Of a DNA stretch of 64,000 nt, positions 1 to 13,104 are shown in pieces. Each line of letters begins with the position of its first letter. Position 1 is the stretch's first letter. Location of the stretch: assembly GCF_001522545.3 (NCBI RefSeq), contig NC_031776.1, positions 23,841,995-23,905,994 on the forward strand, given 5' to 3'. Both the position numbers and the translations under genes were made by a program. This DNA comes from Parus major. Its lineage: Eukaryota > Chordata > Aves > Passeriformes > Paridae. The notes beneath the pieces are model-generated. The model made no database searches, had not been told where the DNA came from, and saw only the letters and a program-made list of their open reading frames with translations.

Positions 1-60
1 TGTGTGAACCCCAACCACAGCCCTTCTGAGGGGGCCATTTCTCAATAATTTGGGTGGTGC

Positions 61-370
61 TTGCCTTGGCATGAAGACGGACATTCATTAATTTCATTTG
101 GGCAGGAAATCTATATTCTGTATTATTCTTGTGTTAATAATACAGAGGGCTAAATCAAAGGTGAATTGATTTCTTGAAGTTGAACATACTTTTGGCATTA
201 GCACAAATACAGCCGCAGTCAAAGAGCAGATCTTTCAATTTAGCTCTTATGCTGTTGATGTAAATAAAACTGCTCATGAAGCAAATTGCAGCCAGTTATT
301 GTCTGCACTCAGAACCATTATGTTCTTTGGAAATGATCATTTATGTTAGACAGTGGATTAAGTTTCTATG
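61..370. other. candidate conserved non-coding element
   Basis: This AT-rich block has no simple repeat and no recognisable transposon. It is dense in short homeodomain-like ATTA/TAAT cores and carries octamer-like, AATCA-type words, for example near 90, 135-145, 195 and 255-270. This texture is typical of vertebrate developmental enhancers in gene deserts. The call is inferred from composition only. No alignment was available, so conservation is untested. Confidence 0.22.
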
Positions 371-3300
371 AAAGTGTGTAAGACAAATGCAAAACACAAT
401 TTACCTTGAAGGTCAACTGAATATTGGAAATGGCACTTACAGGTCATTATTATGCAGCTGAAACGATCCCAGGGAAAGGGCTTATATTTGTGAAATGATA
501 CAAAACCGGAGATTCTTGATTAGCTGAAAGAAACATGAGAAAAAAACACATGGACTATTAATCCACAAGGCCACAATGGGCAGGAGGTGAAGTTTCTGTA
601 TAATTATCCGGCTTGTGTGGGTAACACATGAGTATGGGAAAACATCCCTGTAAGGCATAGCGAGGAGAGGGAGAGATCTTCCCTTTGGTGCCTCATGTCA
701 AGAGAAAGACTTAACTCCAATTTATGCACCATTAAGGTGGGAATTTGGGTAGGCAGAGCAGGAAGGCAACCCTGGACAGAGAGAATGGCATTTCTGGCAG
801 AGCAGAGGACCCATCTGAGTATTTCTGTGCATGTTTTGGTCAGCAAACTTACTGTCATCTAAGGAAAATGATTAGCCACCCACCTTGAGGCACAACCTGT
901 TCTTCCTCCTAGGAAGAATGAGTTACATATAACTACACCTTAAAGGCTGCTGTGAAATACTATAATTCTCCTCGGGCACAGCCTTTGTGCTGGTGCTTGT
1001 GGCATCACAGAAGTCCAGTCACCAAAGTTCTCTTTAGCTTTGAGTGCACAGTGCAGCAGGAACTGGGTTGCTGTGCCTCCAAACCTCTCTTGGAGACAGC
1101 CTGATGTCAGCTGGGGTTTAGGCTGCCAGCCCATTTTGTGCATCCTGGTAGTGGGGTGTCCTTGCAGTGAGGTGTTCTTGCAGGAAAGGCCCTGATCTGC
1201 ACAGCCTGTGTGGCCTCAATCCCATAACATTGCTGCAGAGACAGAGGAGTATGGAGCTTGTCAGGTAAGTACCACATAGGAAGGCAGAGCCCCTCCACAT
1301 GGCAGTGCAATTGTCCTTGGATCACATCCAGAGGTCCCAGCTCCTTTTAGGTTCACGAGCTGGATCACCTAAACCTAACTCTCACTGTCCCTTCCACATG
1401 GCTGAGCAGCAAAGAAAATAGAGCACAGCCTCACACTCTTGGGGATGACATCCCAAAAAGCTGATGTTGGCATAAGGAAGCTTGCAAATCCCCTTTCCAG
1501 AATACCATTGTGAATGATCCCAGATAATGCCCACAAAGATCTCTGCTGAGAGCTGCCTCTTGATGTGGGCACAGGGACCAATCCTCTGGCACAAATGGCT
1601 TGTACAGCCAGCACTCCCTGGGTGTGCAGCCTTTGGCTTAACAGCACAGGCTCCAGCAGGTACAGGAATGATTTTCAGCATTTATTGGAGATGCATGATG
1701 GCATTCTGTTCAGCAAAAATGGTGTGCTTATGAAGTGCTTTGCTGCTTTGGAGAGAAAGAAAAACTCCCACAGACTTGCCTCTATTGTCATTGGCTGATT
1801 GCAAGCTGTCTTGAACAACCATAAAAATCCCACAGGAAGCTGCTTTGTGCCTTTAAAGAGAGCAAAGAGAGTCCTGAAGGCTCTGAAACAGTGACTACTA
1901 ATCCTGGAGTAGGCACCTCTAGAATATGGGAAATGGTGGACCTGGCTGTCAGAAGTAATCACCTGGAAGACATATCCCAGTGCCTTTTCCAGACTAATTG
2001 GATGAGATACTGCCATCATTTCCAGCACAGGTCTGATGTTTGATGGAAATAGCACAGCCATGACCTGTCAGTATTGCTGATCCCATGCTAATGGTTCATG
2101 GGAGAGAAAAGGGGCCATTAGTGTAGCTTTGATGTATAAAGCTGGCTTCTTTTACTTCCAAGCTTACAGCGGGAGGTAGGATGGGAATTGCCTTAAAACA
2201 CTGCTGGATACTGAAATAATAAAAAAAAAAACCTGAGTAGATTATGAGTGAATGTCCTCTTCAATGGTGCTCTCCCTAATGAAATACAGCTCTCTCACCT
2301 CTGTCATATGCTCCCGTTTTCTGTGTGGTAACATCAGACAATCAATCTCGTCCCATCAGCTTCAGCAGTATGCAACTCCCCCAGCTCGCTGGGGAAAGAC
2401 TCCTTTTTTTTATTTCCTCTTTAATTAAGCTCTGTGGCATGCTGCTTTGCTTGCAAGACTCTAAGATGTATGTGTGTTGCTTCAAACAAACCATTGGAGG
2501 GAAGAGCATTAAAGATAGCCCTCTCTAACAGTGAGTGGTCCAGAGCCACAGGTAAATGAAGGCACAGGCAGCAGCATCAGCAACAAAAGGAGGTAATGAT
2601 ATGCAATTACTAGATTTGCAAACACTCTCCTGGGATCAGGATCTGCTGGGATCAGGACATCTAAACACACTATGCCAGGCTGCCAAAATGTTGAAAACAA
2701 TTTTTTACAAATGCAAAGCAAGTGGGCACTTAGTAGCAGCACACATGATATGGCAGTGTCTTTGAATAGTATGAATGGCTCTGTCAAGAAAGTAAGAGAC
2801 AGGAAAAGATAAATGTTTTTCATCCAGTTTTACTATTGTCTGCATCATTGCTCCTACAGTGTAGTCAGAGGTGATTTTAAACTGTTGTGAACAGGTAAAA
2901 TTCAACCCATTTAAGTACACATTCATCAGGCAGCTGCCTGATAATCCAGGTCTCTAGAGATGCGAGCTGGCCCTTAACCATTCCTCTCATTGCTTGGAGT
3001 CATTGCCCAGCCCATGAACTTGCTCTTATTATTCAAAGGAGTTTGTGCCCCATTACTGCCAGCTTAAGCCTGTCCATTCAATAAAGGTGGCTGGTTGCCC
3101 TCTCTCAAACAGTTCACCTCATCCTTGAAATGCTTCTCCTTTCCATGTACTGTTGTGCTCTCCAGCCACTGCCTGGGCATTCATCTTTGACTACAGCCCA
3201 TGTTTTTGTCCCCTGAATCTGGGTCATTGTTAGAGATGCTGGCAGACATAACTACCCACTGAGACTTCAGAGTGGTATCTATATTTAGAACCTGACACAT

Positions 3301-4599
3301 TCCTGGTGGGGTAAATAGGGTTACACAATAATAAAATTGAAGCAGAGGTTAAAGATGAGGTGCAATGTGTTTGGCCTTCCTGATCACATGCCCTGGGCCA
3401 TTTATTGATTCACCTTTGGCAATGCATAGGGACTCTTGTGACACACAAGATCCTGAACATCAACCCAGAAAGATTAGCACCATTACAGAGAAATTGTCAT
3501 CTAAATAACAAGCAAGCAAATTTACAAATGTCAGAGCTCAGGAGCTGGGTCCTTGGTTGTTTTCCACTTAGATTTCACTCTGTTCATAATGTACCTGTGC
3601 TAGAGACACTGTACTTTCCTCAAAAGGACACGTGGGAACTTCTGCCCAATTGCCTATTTTCATCCCATTAGGAACTCAGTGTTGCTAGGATCTTTATCCT
3701 TCTCTAAATTTGCTTGAAACTGGTGAAAAAATATAAACAATCTGCTGTGGAAGGGCCAAGTAGCACAGCCAATGTAGTGACTACATTAATACTGTTTCAT
3801 TAGAAGACTAGGCTAAACAACATGGAATAAATTACTATTTTAATCCTCGTGTTTTTCTGGTGAGGAATGTAAGTAAAGAGCAGTGCAATAAAGTACTTTG
3901 AAGGATTTGAAACATAAAAAGCATCTTGCCCTGTGAATTCTCCTGTTACTAGGCTGTTTATGAAAATCTTTTTGCACAAGAAGGTGTCTGGTGGCTTCAG
4001 ATTAGATTATACATACCTGTTAGGAATAAAGCAGAAGGGGATTCTGATAAAAAGACCAAAGGCATAACCCATAAATCAAGAAGCAAAACAAAAATGGAAC
4101 CTGCTGCTGATGGAATTTCCATTGATTTATTTGAACAGCCCCAGTATGAATAATAACTTAATCTGTCTCAAGACTCTCTCCCCACAGCACACTGATTTAC
4201 AGCAGCCATCCATCTCTTTTCATAATTAGCAGTCTCTGACAGTATTTATTCTTCTCTGCCCACCTTCATTACCATTAAAATTTAGGCTTTCTCCCTGCTC
4301 TGGAGCAGCCAGCATTTGTACTGCCTGGTGCACTGGGATTAGTCAACAATTTGATTTGTAGAGGTGTTTTCTTATGCCATAGCTCCTTTCCACTGGCAGG
4401 TAGAGTCTTCTGCTTGCAGGAGGAAACTTTTCCAGGAATTCAGCAGAAATCAACACAGCTGTGGCATTGGTTAACAAAAAAAGGAGTGGAGCTGTAGTGC
4501 TGAAAGTCAAAGTGTGGAGCAAACAAGCCTCTGCCCCTTAAGCTGCTCAACAGAAACAAAAAGACCCAGGCTGGCCAAAGCATCAGTTAACAGAGTAAA
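371..4599. other. non-coding stretch, no gene recognised
   Basis: All open frames here are short (at most 128 codons, on the minus strand at 1,675-2,061) and none resembles a known protein. The stretch holds a GC-richer patch at about 940-1,330 containing one exon-like segment (listed separately). It also has a short A-run near 2,221 and a near-tandem 12-bp direct repeat (CTGGGATCAGGA at 2,630-2,641 and 2,646-2,657). Otherwise I see nothing specific. Confidence 0.5.
1184..1264 (+). other. candidate cryptic exon (strong donor)
   Basis: The segment ends in a perfect consensus 5' splice site, CAG followed by GTAAGTA, at 1,262-1,271. It begins after a TTCTTGCAG acceptor at 1,175-1,183; a second CTTGCAG lies 16 bp upstream. 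The length is 81 bp. One frame, starting at the second base, is open throughout (about 26 codons, beginning KGPDLHSLCG). The protein is not recognised. The pyrimidine tract is weak because G interrupts it. It could be an exon of a non-coding RNA or a chance splice-site pair. Confidence 0.15.
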
Positions 4600-5100
4600 T
4601 AAATCAGGCTCCTTTCTTATAGGTGATTTTGAGAACCCGTATTGTCTAATACACTGCAAAAGCAGATAAAAATATTATTGATGCATAAAAAGCATAAATG
4701 AAGATGTATCCTTTAAATTCCAAAAATATATCTTAAATAGCTGAATGTAAGGTCAAAAGGTAATTTTCTGTTTCAGCATAATTACATTGATGACGTGTGA
4801 TCACTGGATAGTGTGATCCCAGAGCTGATTTGGTAAAGAGAAAGCAAGACTGCATGTCCAGAATGTTAGATGGGCCTGAAGTTTCATAACTAACCTGATT
4901 ATTCACTTATTGCTTGTTAACATGGTAAATCAAGAGATGGTGTTAGGCATTTAATCAGCATGTAATATTAATGTGGAATTAATTAATTAATTATTGACAT
5001 CTCTATTGAAGTGACTACTTTTGATTATTAACCGAAATTTCATTAAATTGCTTATGGCAATCTGTGAAATAATCTTTAAACAAGTTTATTGGAGACACAA
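4600..5100. other. candidate conserved non-coding element
   Basis: This is a long AT-rich block with a perfect AATT tandem run at about 4,977-4,994, many TAATTA/ATTAAT homeodomain-type cores and GATTATTAACC-like words near 5,023. It has no stop-free frame and no transposon signature. It looks like an enhancer-type element of the sort common in vertebrate gene deserts. This is an inference from composition; the AATT run alone could be a simple repeat. Confidence 0.25.
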
Positions 5101-5267
5101 ATAGAACCTCCTCTTTGAACAAGGTATTTTGGGGTTCAGAGTTACCTCCTTCTGTCTATGGAGTGTTAGTGGTTGAGCATGAGCCTCATAATAGATAGAC
5201 AAACTTGACTTTAATTGCTCAAATCATTCTGGGTAAAACATTCTGTTCATTTTTCTCCCTCTTGTAG

Positions 5268-5354
5268 GAACTGTTAGAAGGTGACAAGGTGACCAAAGGA
5301 GGTATCCTGGAGGATACACGCTGCACCAAGGTGAAAACTGTGGTCTCCCTTTTT
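5268..5354 (+). other. candidate cryptic exon, 29 codons, phase 0
   Basis: A good 3' splice site (pyrimidine-rich tract 5,241-5,264 ending CTTGTAG) precedes an 87-bp segment. The frame starting at its first base is open for 29 codons, beginning ELLEGDKVTKGG and ending KTVVSLF. A GTAAGTC donor follows at 5,355. A TAG is in frame just before it, within the acceptor, so the frame does not continue upstream. The last exon base is T, which weakens the donor, and ACCAAG/GTGAAA at about 5,330 is an alternative. The segment includes a 6-bp hairpin (GTATCC/GGATAC, 5,302-5,317). The protein family is not recognised. Confidence 0.18.
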
Positions 5355-8300
5355 GTAAGTCAGAGGGAACAAAGTCAAATACATCATTTATTGCAAATTC
5401 TTCTTTCTGCTTGAATGACTGTGTCCATTTTCTGGGTATGGAGACAGAATATAGAGGTGAAAATGAAGTGCCTGTCTTGCCCCCTGAGCACGCACACTGA
5501 CATGTTGATGAAATTTCACTTTCTGTTCCTTGATTTTTCACCTTAATCATAGGCCCAAACATTCCAGCTTCATTGAGAAGCTGATTGCTCATGAATGTCA
5601 CCCAGCCCCCAAGACTCCTACAGAATGTCTCATCACACATGCTTGTTTAGATAAACAAATATTGCTGACAGCAGCACCATGAACGAAACCTTATTTGCAC
5701 AGCTTTGTGACTTGTGGCTGAGCTTGCTGGTGATTAGGAAAGAACATGTTCATCCTGCTGAGTTTTCATAGGTGAAGAACACAGATTCTTCTCTTTTGAT
5801 GGTGCAGGTTTTCATGGAATATGAAAAGTGTGTATTTGAGAGCTCTGCTCCTCTGTCCAATTTGGCTGAAGTCAAGTGATGTTTTCAGAATTTATTGTCA
5901 GGGTGACACCCAGAGACTGGGCCTTCAGACTGATAGTAGGAGTCATAAACCCTGCTTTCCTTCCTACATGAAATAGGCTATAATCATCCCTAGCAGGTAA
6001 ACCTGTCTCAGGTCATCATACCATAGCCTTTTTAATTATCTTTATTATAACAAAACTAATCATGCTCCTCTAAGAAAGCCACCTTCACAGCAGTTTGCCA
6101 GTAAGTTATTTACAGGTCTAAGTGTGTCTGCTGAATTTGTGCAGTCCTTCAACACAAGAATGATTTCCAGTACCACTGCTCTTTAATTTTGTATCTGAGC
6201 TAGTTTATTACCGCAGATCCTATCTTAAAAATCACTTAGATTCCAAACCTCATTATTCTATCACTCTTCTCTCTTTAGTTGTGTTTACCAGGAGAATTGA
6301 AATAAAACATTATCCCCCTTGCTGATTTTTGGTTGTAATATGAGATCTTTGCTCAGTTTGGCACAGTCTTGATACAGGAACCCAGAGAAAGCTATTAAGG
6401 AGTAGTTTATATCAATGGTCAATGTCCTTTATAGTGCCACTTCTGAAAAACATCTTCATTCAATTGCCCTGTCAGGCAGCAATAACCACTTCCACTGATT
6501 TGTGGCAAAGCCAAGAAAAAAAATGAGTACTTCCTCATCTTGTGTGTGAGAAAGGAATTTCAAAATGGCTGTGGGGAACACCTATATGCTTTTAACAGTA
6601 GAAAAGATGTGTGTGGGAAGAAGGGCCCCTTCCTAAAGATTGCACTTTGGAAACCTGGTGGTTACAACAGCAAATAAAGCATACAGAGGCTGAGGGAGGA
6701 GGGAGCTTTGCAGTGACACAGAGACCTGCTGGCAGGAGAAGCGATAAATGTGGGATGCAGAGGGAGCAAGGCGACAACTGCACACCAAAGCACCCACCCT
6801 TCATCTCAGCAGCAGCTGGCTCTAAATGAACAGTGTGTTTGCCTTACCTTCAAATTCTCTGGCTTATTTTTGTCCCAACTTCACTACTTCTCCAGCAATA
6901 AAGAAAGAAGTTTGAGTTTATAGAACCCTTCACAAAGTGAGTTAGGGTCTGTGGAGTCAGGCTGAGAGTGTGAAGCAGATTTCAAGGTGCAGAACAAAAC
7001 CATATGCTCATCTTTAGCAGACATGGAGAGGATGGTGTATTCTTGTCTCTTGGGAATTTATTTTTGTGTTCATTTTTTGTCAGGCACACCTGCAGGAGGA
7101 AGGAAAAAGAAAAGGAGATTCACGTGCAGAATTATGAAGCCAAACATCTCAGTTGTGAGGGGCCCTTTAGATAATCCATGTCACAATTTCATTTGTGTGA
7201 GTGCACAACATCCACCAGTCACTTGTGGTGCCATGACAATACAATTCTTGTAGTTGGTCCTGAACACTACCAGGCATCACTACAGTATTTTGTGTGTGGC
7301 TGTGTGCTTCCCAGGCAGGCATCAAAGACACTGAAGAGATAAAATCACTTCCAAAAAAGGTCCCCCTCTGCTCTCATGCTAGTGTGAACACATGTTCAGA
7401 GTTACAGTGTCCTTTCAAAAGTTTCCAGGGGAAAGAGGCCAAATAGCTTTATTTTGGAGCTGTGTAAATTTCTGAACTGGTAGCCAGGAGGAAGAAGCAA
7501 CATTGCCTTCCATCTCGTAAAACATACATGAGACTCTATTTCAATTTTAACAGGATTTAAAACTAAATCTCTTCCAGAAAAAAAAAATAAAAAAAAAATC
7601 ATACTATTCTGAAAGATATTTTGGTATTTGATCTTCTTTTCTTTAGACTTACTTTGAAGATTTTTATTAAGAGAAATTTGGAAAAGCCAGTTTACTTTGA
7701 AGTGTAATACAGAAACTCACTGTGCAAAAAAAGCCACTGAAATGCTTTGGCCTTTTGTAAATTACAAACAATGATAAGGCAAAAAATTACAAACGCACAA
7801 ATTCTTTCAGACAACACAATGTGCTTTTTTTCCATCAAGAACTGCTGTCTCCCTGCAGTGAAGAAGCTGGATCACTAGCCTTTCCTGACCCCTCCATAAA
7901 AATGGCTTGATTAATGGAAAGGGAAGATGAGGCAAAAGCCTTCCCTACAAATAACAGCCGTCTTCTGACAGTGTCAGCGTCCCTCCTTTTCTTTAGGCGC
8001 AGGGACCTTTTACACTTTGGGGAAAAAGGAAATAGATTCATTTCAAAGAACAGCATTCAGGCTCATTTAGAGTTTAACAGCCAGTGCTGTATTAATGGCT
8101 GTCATTTTCTGCCTGTGCTCGTACCTGCTGACACGGGCTTACAGCATCCTTGTGTTCATCAAAGTTGTTCATCTACCCCAGCCTGCTCCAAAATACACCC
8201 CAGAGTCCAGAGCGAAACAAAGTGATTCTTTAACTGCTGCTTCTCCCTGGGCAGTCAGGGATCTGTCACAAATGCAGTCTTACAAATCTGAAATTTAAAA

Positions 8301-11300
8301 AATTATGTAGTAAAGGAGATTTCTGCTAGAAACAGGCTCCTTCCAGCTGAGAACAAGCTGATGGGAGCTTGAAGAATTCTGTGCATTTTAGAGGGTTCTG
8401 TAATTTCTTAATTATTTGAGGTCCAAATTTAGCTACTACACTGAGAAGTACAGATTTCCTAAATTACCAGCACTGTCCCTGCTTAACCATATCTTGCCAG
8501 CAAGTAATTTCTTCAGCATTTTGAAAAGATAGGCTTAGAAAATTGTGAGAGTGTTGATAGAAATAATGACTGTGAAGTCAGGAAAACCAGACCAGCTGTC
8601 TTGGATTAACATCCAAGATGCAGATTAGAAGAAGGTAAAGATGTTTCTAGCTCTATTTCTCAGTCTGAAGTACCAAGAGTACTGACAGATATAGGAGCTT
8701 GTGCTGAGTAAATGTATGAGAGACCCTCAAGTCTGTGAGTGAAGAAAATATTCATCAGATCTGTGAAATCTCATTTGAGATTTTTCAATTTTTTGTTAGC
8801 TCTGGCCAAAATATTCTTTAGGAAACTTATTTTCCTTTTCAAGTGAAGATTACAGCAAATAATAAATGAAGAAAAAATGTGGTTTGTGCAAAGGACAGAA
8901 TTGGAAAGCATTTCCAACGAAAGGAAAATGCCAATAATGACACCCTTCTCCACTGCAAAGTATGCAATACAAAACATTTGAAACCCTCCAGCTGCACATT
9001 GGTGGAGGATGGAACCCTTGGAGTGTTGATACATATCCTCTTCTGTAGGGATCTGTGTTTGATCTGAGGTAAGGAGGCAGGACATGGGACTAAGTACATT
9101 TTTGGTTCATTGTTGTTCAGTTTGCTATGTCAACTGTTCTTAAGCACATTGGGTTATTTAGAAACATGGTGAGATTGGGAAAAGAAACAACATCCTAACA
9201 CCACACAAAAGTGTTACAGATATCTTGAGTTAAAACAGAAAAAGGGAAGAAAAAAGGAAAACAACTTGTGTATTTACACTTTAAATAGCAGTTTAGGGAA
9301 TGGACTTGAAAGAAAGCTCTTAGTTTAAAGATAAAGCCAAGACATTGACTTGACCCATTTAGTTACCAAAGCTAAATATTGACATTCTATGTTACACTGA
9401 AATGTTTTTATTCCATATGATTCTTTCACTTGCTTCAAATCCTCCAATCACATAATGCTGAAATAGATCTGTGTACTCCTCTTGGTTTATCATAAATTTG
9501 TATGCTGACAGTGGAAATATTTGAAAGGTGAGGCCTTCTCTTCCTGCTGCATCTACATCAAGGCTGCCTTCAGGAGGCAATCAGACTGGTTTGTTTCCTA
9601 GGTGGGTGGGCACATAACATTTCACTGCAGCACGACTACCTTGCTGCTTTTCAAGGTCATTGCAAGGGGTATCGTGCAGAAATGAACCCAGCCCAGAAAG
9701 ATTGCAGGATTTACTGATGCAGCTGCAGCATCTGAGTGGAGCAGAGTAGTTGCAGCATGCAGAGTAAAATACACTTCAGCAACCAAAGTATTCAGGGAGG
9801 AAGAAAGGCTGCAGGATAATTTACAGGACAGGCTGGTCTTTCTGTACTTGCCTTTAAAGGATGACATTCACACCATGGGCATAGCAGGTGACATCTCACA
9901 TGAGGCTAATCAGGTGGGAAGTGCCCCTGGATCACAGCCTTGCTCTGGCTCTAGCTGTGATGGATGAAGGGCTGCTACATCAGATGTCAGCTCAGACATG
10001 CAAAGTGCAGGGGGTGGTCATGGCTCTGGGGCAGTCATTAACAGCACACCCACCTCTTGCTACCTCATAACAATGACAGGTGGAAAATTCAGGTGCTATG
10101 GTCTCCATTCCAGCTTTCCTCTTGTACTTCCTACAGTTTAAAGGAAGGCAGTTCATGAGGTGCAAATATTTCCTCAGTATACTCTGAGACTTATCACTCA
10201 TACCAGAAACATTAAAACTTGCTAGAGATTTTTATTACACAAATATTTCTGTGATGAATTTTTAGTTTTGATATCAGAGTTGAAAAGTTTTGAAAAGTGC
10301 TGAGCTTCCACTAAACAGGAGAGTGGGTAGAGACAAGTGAAAATGGTAGGAGGGGAAACCACCCATTGTGCAAAACCTATTTGATATTTTACTCTGAGTT
10401 ATTTTACTTGTTTTATCTCATGATGAGAATCATAAAACTGCAAGACAGAAACCTGAAAACCCATTTATCTCCCAAATAAATCCTGCTCTGCTACAGTGGC
10501 TGATCTAGCAGCTAATTAAGTGGTTATGATAGTCTTCCCAACTCTTTTTTTTTTTTTTTTTGGTACTGTGAACTCCAGGCCACATTGCAAAGATTAGAGC
10601 TTCTCTGTCTTTAAAATGTAGCATGGAGACTGTATTTCTGATTGAAACATTAAATATACAGAAGATCTAGATGCCTTTTCAGTCTCACATGCTACTTCAG
10701 CTAATCTAGGCACTTTTCCTCTCAGCGTTTCATGCCAGAGTTACTAAATAATACCTTAAAACAGAATTGCTGGAGGGTTTTATGCACCAATTAGATAGTG
10801 AAGAAACAGAGGAAAAATTAAGCCACCTTTTTGCATGAATAGTGGTGGACATGCTGACTTTGCAACCTGATGGAAAGGCCTTTTATTCTGATATTTTGTG
10901 AGCCTCGAGAAATGCTTGCTGTTTCTGCAACAAGTAAAGCTCTTTGCAGGGTCCATCACAAGGCTTATTGTTCCCCACAGGCAGCCTCCAAGGGGCTGAA
11001 CAACATTGAATTTCTGCCTCTGTTTCAACCCCTTTTTCCCCTCAGGGCTTTCCATCTACCTGAGACTGGAGGCGTCCCCACAAGAGGAGGCAGGCATGGC
11101 TCAGCAAGCAGGGTGTTTTGGGGTGCCAAACCCAGCTCCAGGAACCACACACAGCATGAGGTTCCCGGCAGTGAGAAGGAAAGGAGACAGCCTACTACTG
11201 CTTTTAAAGGAAGTATGTTGCTGTCTTGAGAGGTATAAGGAAGGTTGGGTTTTTAATAGTTTTTTTAACCATCAGCAACTGTTGTCTGTAACCATATGTT

Positions 11301-11737
11301 GAACAGTCTCTTCATGACATCTTTCTACCCCTCCCTGGTGTTTCCTGCTGAGGCTGTCCCACCTGTTGAGCCACCAACACCCTCCCCAGCCATCACTGCT
11401 TGCCAGAAACTCGTCATGGGCTTTGACCAATTACCTCTCAAGAGCTTCACAGACCACAAAAACCCATGTTAATCCAGAGGTGCTGGCATGCCTCCGAGGT
11501 TCAAAGAAATTCTTCCTTTTTGCCTTTCTTCATCAAGGTTTTGGCCTGAATTATGAGAATGCAGAGAAAGAAATGTATTCCTATAACATCATAAGCAAAG
11601 CTTAGTTTTGAACTAAGGCCATTAAAGTGGATTACTTCTTTCTCTAAAAGCAGAATGGGTTTTCCTTTTTTGTCCAGCTCAAGGAAAATATTCTTTTAAA
11701 GTTGTATTCAAATCATCTTGTTCCTCTTGAAGGTTAG
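5355..11737. other. non-coding stretch, no gene recognised
   Basis: Open frames are short. The longest is 138 codons on the minus strand (5,224-5,640), which overlaps the candidate exon above and matches no family I know; a 119-codon plus-strand frame lies at 10,870-11,229. Simple features are A-rich tracts at 7,578-7,600 and a T-run at 10,545-10,561. I see no transposon with a recognisable consensus. Confidence 0.5.
10545..10561. repeat. poly(T) mononucleotide run
   Basis: Seventeen consecutive T residues follow CTTCCCAAC. No SINE or processed-gene body is recognisable next to it, and there is no obvious target duplication, so I read it as a simple mononucleotide repeat. Confidence 0.85.
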
Positions 11738-11809
11738 AATGGAGGAGGAAGAAAGAGAGTTAGCACAAAAAACTAAAGAAATGTTGGAACAGGAAATGGA
11801 AATTTTAGG
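11738..11809 (+). other. candidate cryptic exon, acidic helix-like
   Basis: Acceptor GGTTAG (11,732-11,737), behind the pyrimidine-rich ATCTTGTTCCTCTTG, precedes a 72-bp segment. Donor GGGTAGGT follows, with GT at 11,810. A length of 24 codons would keep frame. The open frame from the ATG at 11,739 reads MEEEERELAQKTKEMLEQEM and then EIL. It is strongly charged, with spacing that fits an amphipathic or coiled-coil helix. The next in-frame codon past the donor is TAG. An alternative acceptor, CTTGAAG, would start it at 11,733. Purine-rich low-complexity DNA can give this peptide by chance. The parent protein is not recognised. Confidence 0.18.
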
Positions 11810-11997
11810 GTAGGTTGGCGCTTCTGCTCCCTATGAGCAGCAGCTGTCCTTAATAGTCCTATCTAATTCTCCTTTTCTATATATTGATTTCTCATCCTCA
11901 GACTGCAGCCATCCAATGAGTAAGGAACACATTTGTAGTGTTCCCCTCACACCAGTCCACATGGCACTGCAGCCCCTCTTCTCAGCTGGGCTTAGTC

Positions 11998-12135
11998 ACC
12001 ATCCCTGGCAGTGTTCAAAGCCAGGTTGGGATGGGGCCCTGGGAAACCTGGCCTAGTGGAAGGTCCCTGCCCATGGCAAGGGGGTTGGGATGAGATGATC
12101 TTTAAATTCCCTTCCAACCCAAGCCATTCTGTATC
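11998..12135 (+). mobile_element. CR1 LINE 3' tail fragment
   Basis: The segment runs from CATCCCTGGCAGTGTTCAAA through CAGGTTGGGATGGGGCCCTG and CTAGTGGAAGGTCCCTGCCC to CCCTTCCAACCCAAGCCATT and a decayed end, CTGTAT. This is the order of the 3' end of avian chicken-repeat-1 LINEs read in the sense direction. It is heavily 5'-truncated, as CR1 copies usually are, and diverged. CR1 makes no poly(A) tail or clear target duplications, and none is seen. Confidence 0.9.
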
Positions 12136-13104
12136 AGCTGTGGGGGAAATTCTTGCACCGCAGAGTCACATCTTGCATCTCTGTTAATGCCTAGTAATGA
12201 ACAAGGGCTGCTGAAGGCATTTCATCCCTGTCAATCCACATGCAACAGCAACAGTTTGGATGCTGGGGATGCTCTGAGCATTCTGGAGTCCATGGCTGGG
12301 TGGCCATGCCTGATGATCCACCAGCAGGCTTTAGGGCCACAGGCTTCACTTGTTTCCCAGTAAACCCTACGTACCTGTAGGTAAGAGAGGGGAAGAACAC
12401 CAGCTAATTTAGGGATGTTTCCTCTGGCTGGCAGAGGCTTTGGGAAGCCAGGCAATTGCTGCTGTGCTCAAAGGCTGCTCATCTTGCCAGCCCATCCTCA
12501 GATATGTCTCCAGAAAGGCTTGGTCTGCTGTAGTACCTGTGTCAGGTTTGCAGCCTCCTAGAAATGTATCACATGCCCTGAAACGTTTGAAATGGCTGCA
12601 AACACCTATGTTTGTTATTGAATTGAGCCCAGAAATCATGCATGACGCAATTTAAGACAACAATCTTCTTCTTTCTACACAACTTTGATTTATTTGAAGA
12701 TTGTTGTGTGTCTCCTCACTCGACTGAGAAAACTCTTTCAGATTTACCTCACAGCTCATGTTTTCAAGTCCACTGATTGCTCTTATGTTATTTCCCATTT
12801 TTTTCGCTCAGTTCACATTTTGTTTTAAAGATGTTCCAGACTGGACATGATGCACCACCCTTTGCTTTCATACCAGAAAGAAGAAATTGCTCTTCTGTTT
12901 TTTGTCTTTGCTGTGATCTCCCCCTTATATTTTTACCTCAGAATAAGGTTATTTTTTTTTTCTGTATGACATTATTGAATTTAGTTTTGTGATCCAACCT
13001 AGCTTGCATATCCAATTGTGATTGCTCCAACAGAAACACAGATTTTTAATTGTTTTTCAGTTATTTTTCTTCCTCTATTTCTCCAGTAATTGCATGAGAA
13101 TTTT
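12136..13104. other. non-coding stretch, no gene recognised
   Basis: There are only short frames. The minus strand carries a fair acceptor-like sequence, complement of 12,374-12,400 (pyrimidine-rich, ending in AG), but no convincing donor. A pyrimidine-rich tract at 13,055-13,085 ends in CTCCAG but is followed by TAA. Nothing else is recognised. Confidence 0.45.

Noticed and set aside
5224..5640. 138-codon minus-strand frame
   Set aside because: No domain, no splice context and average AT-rich codon use.
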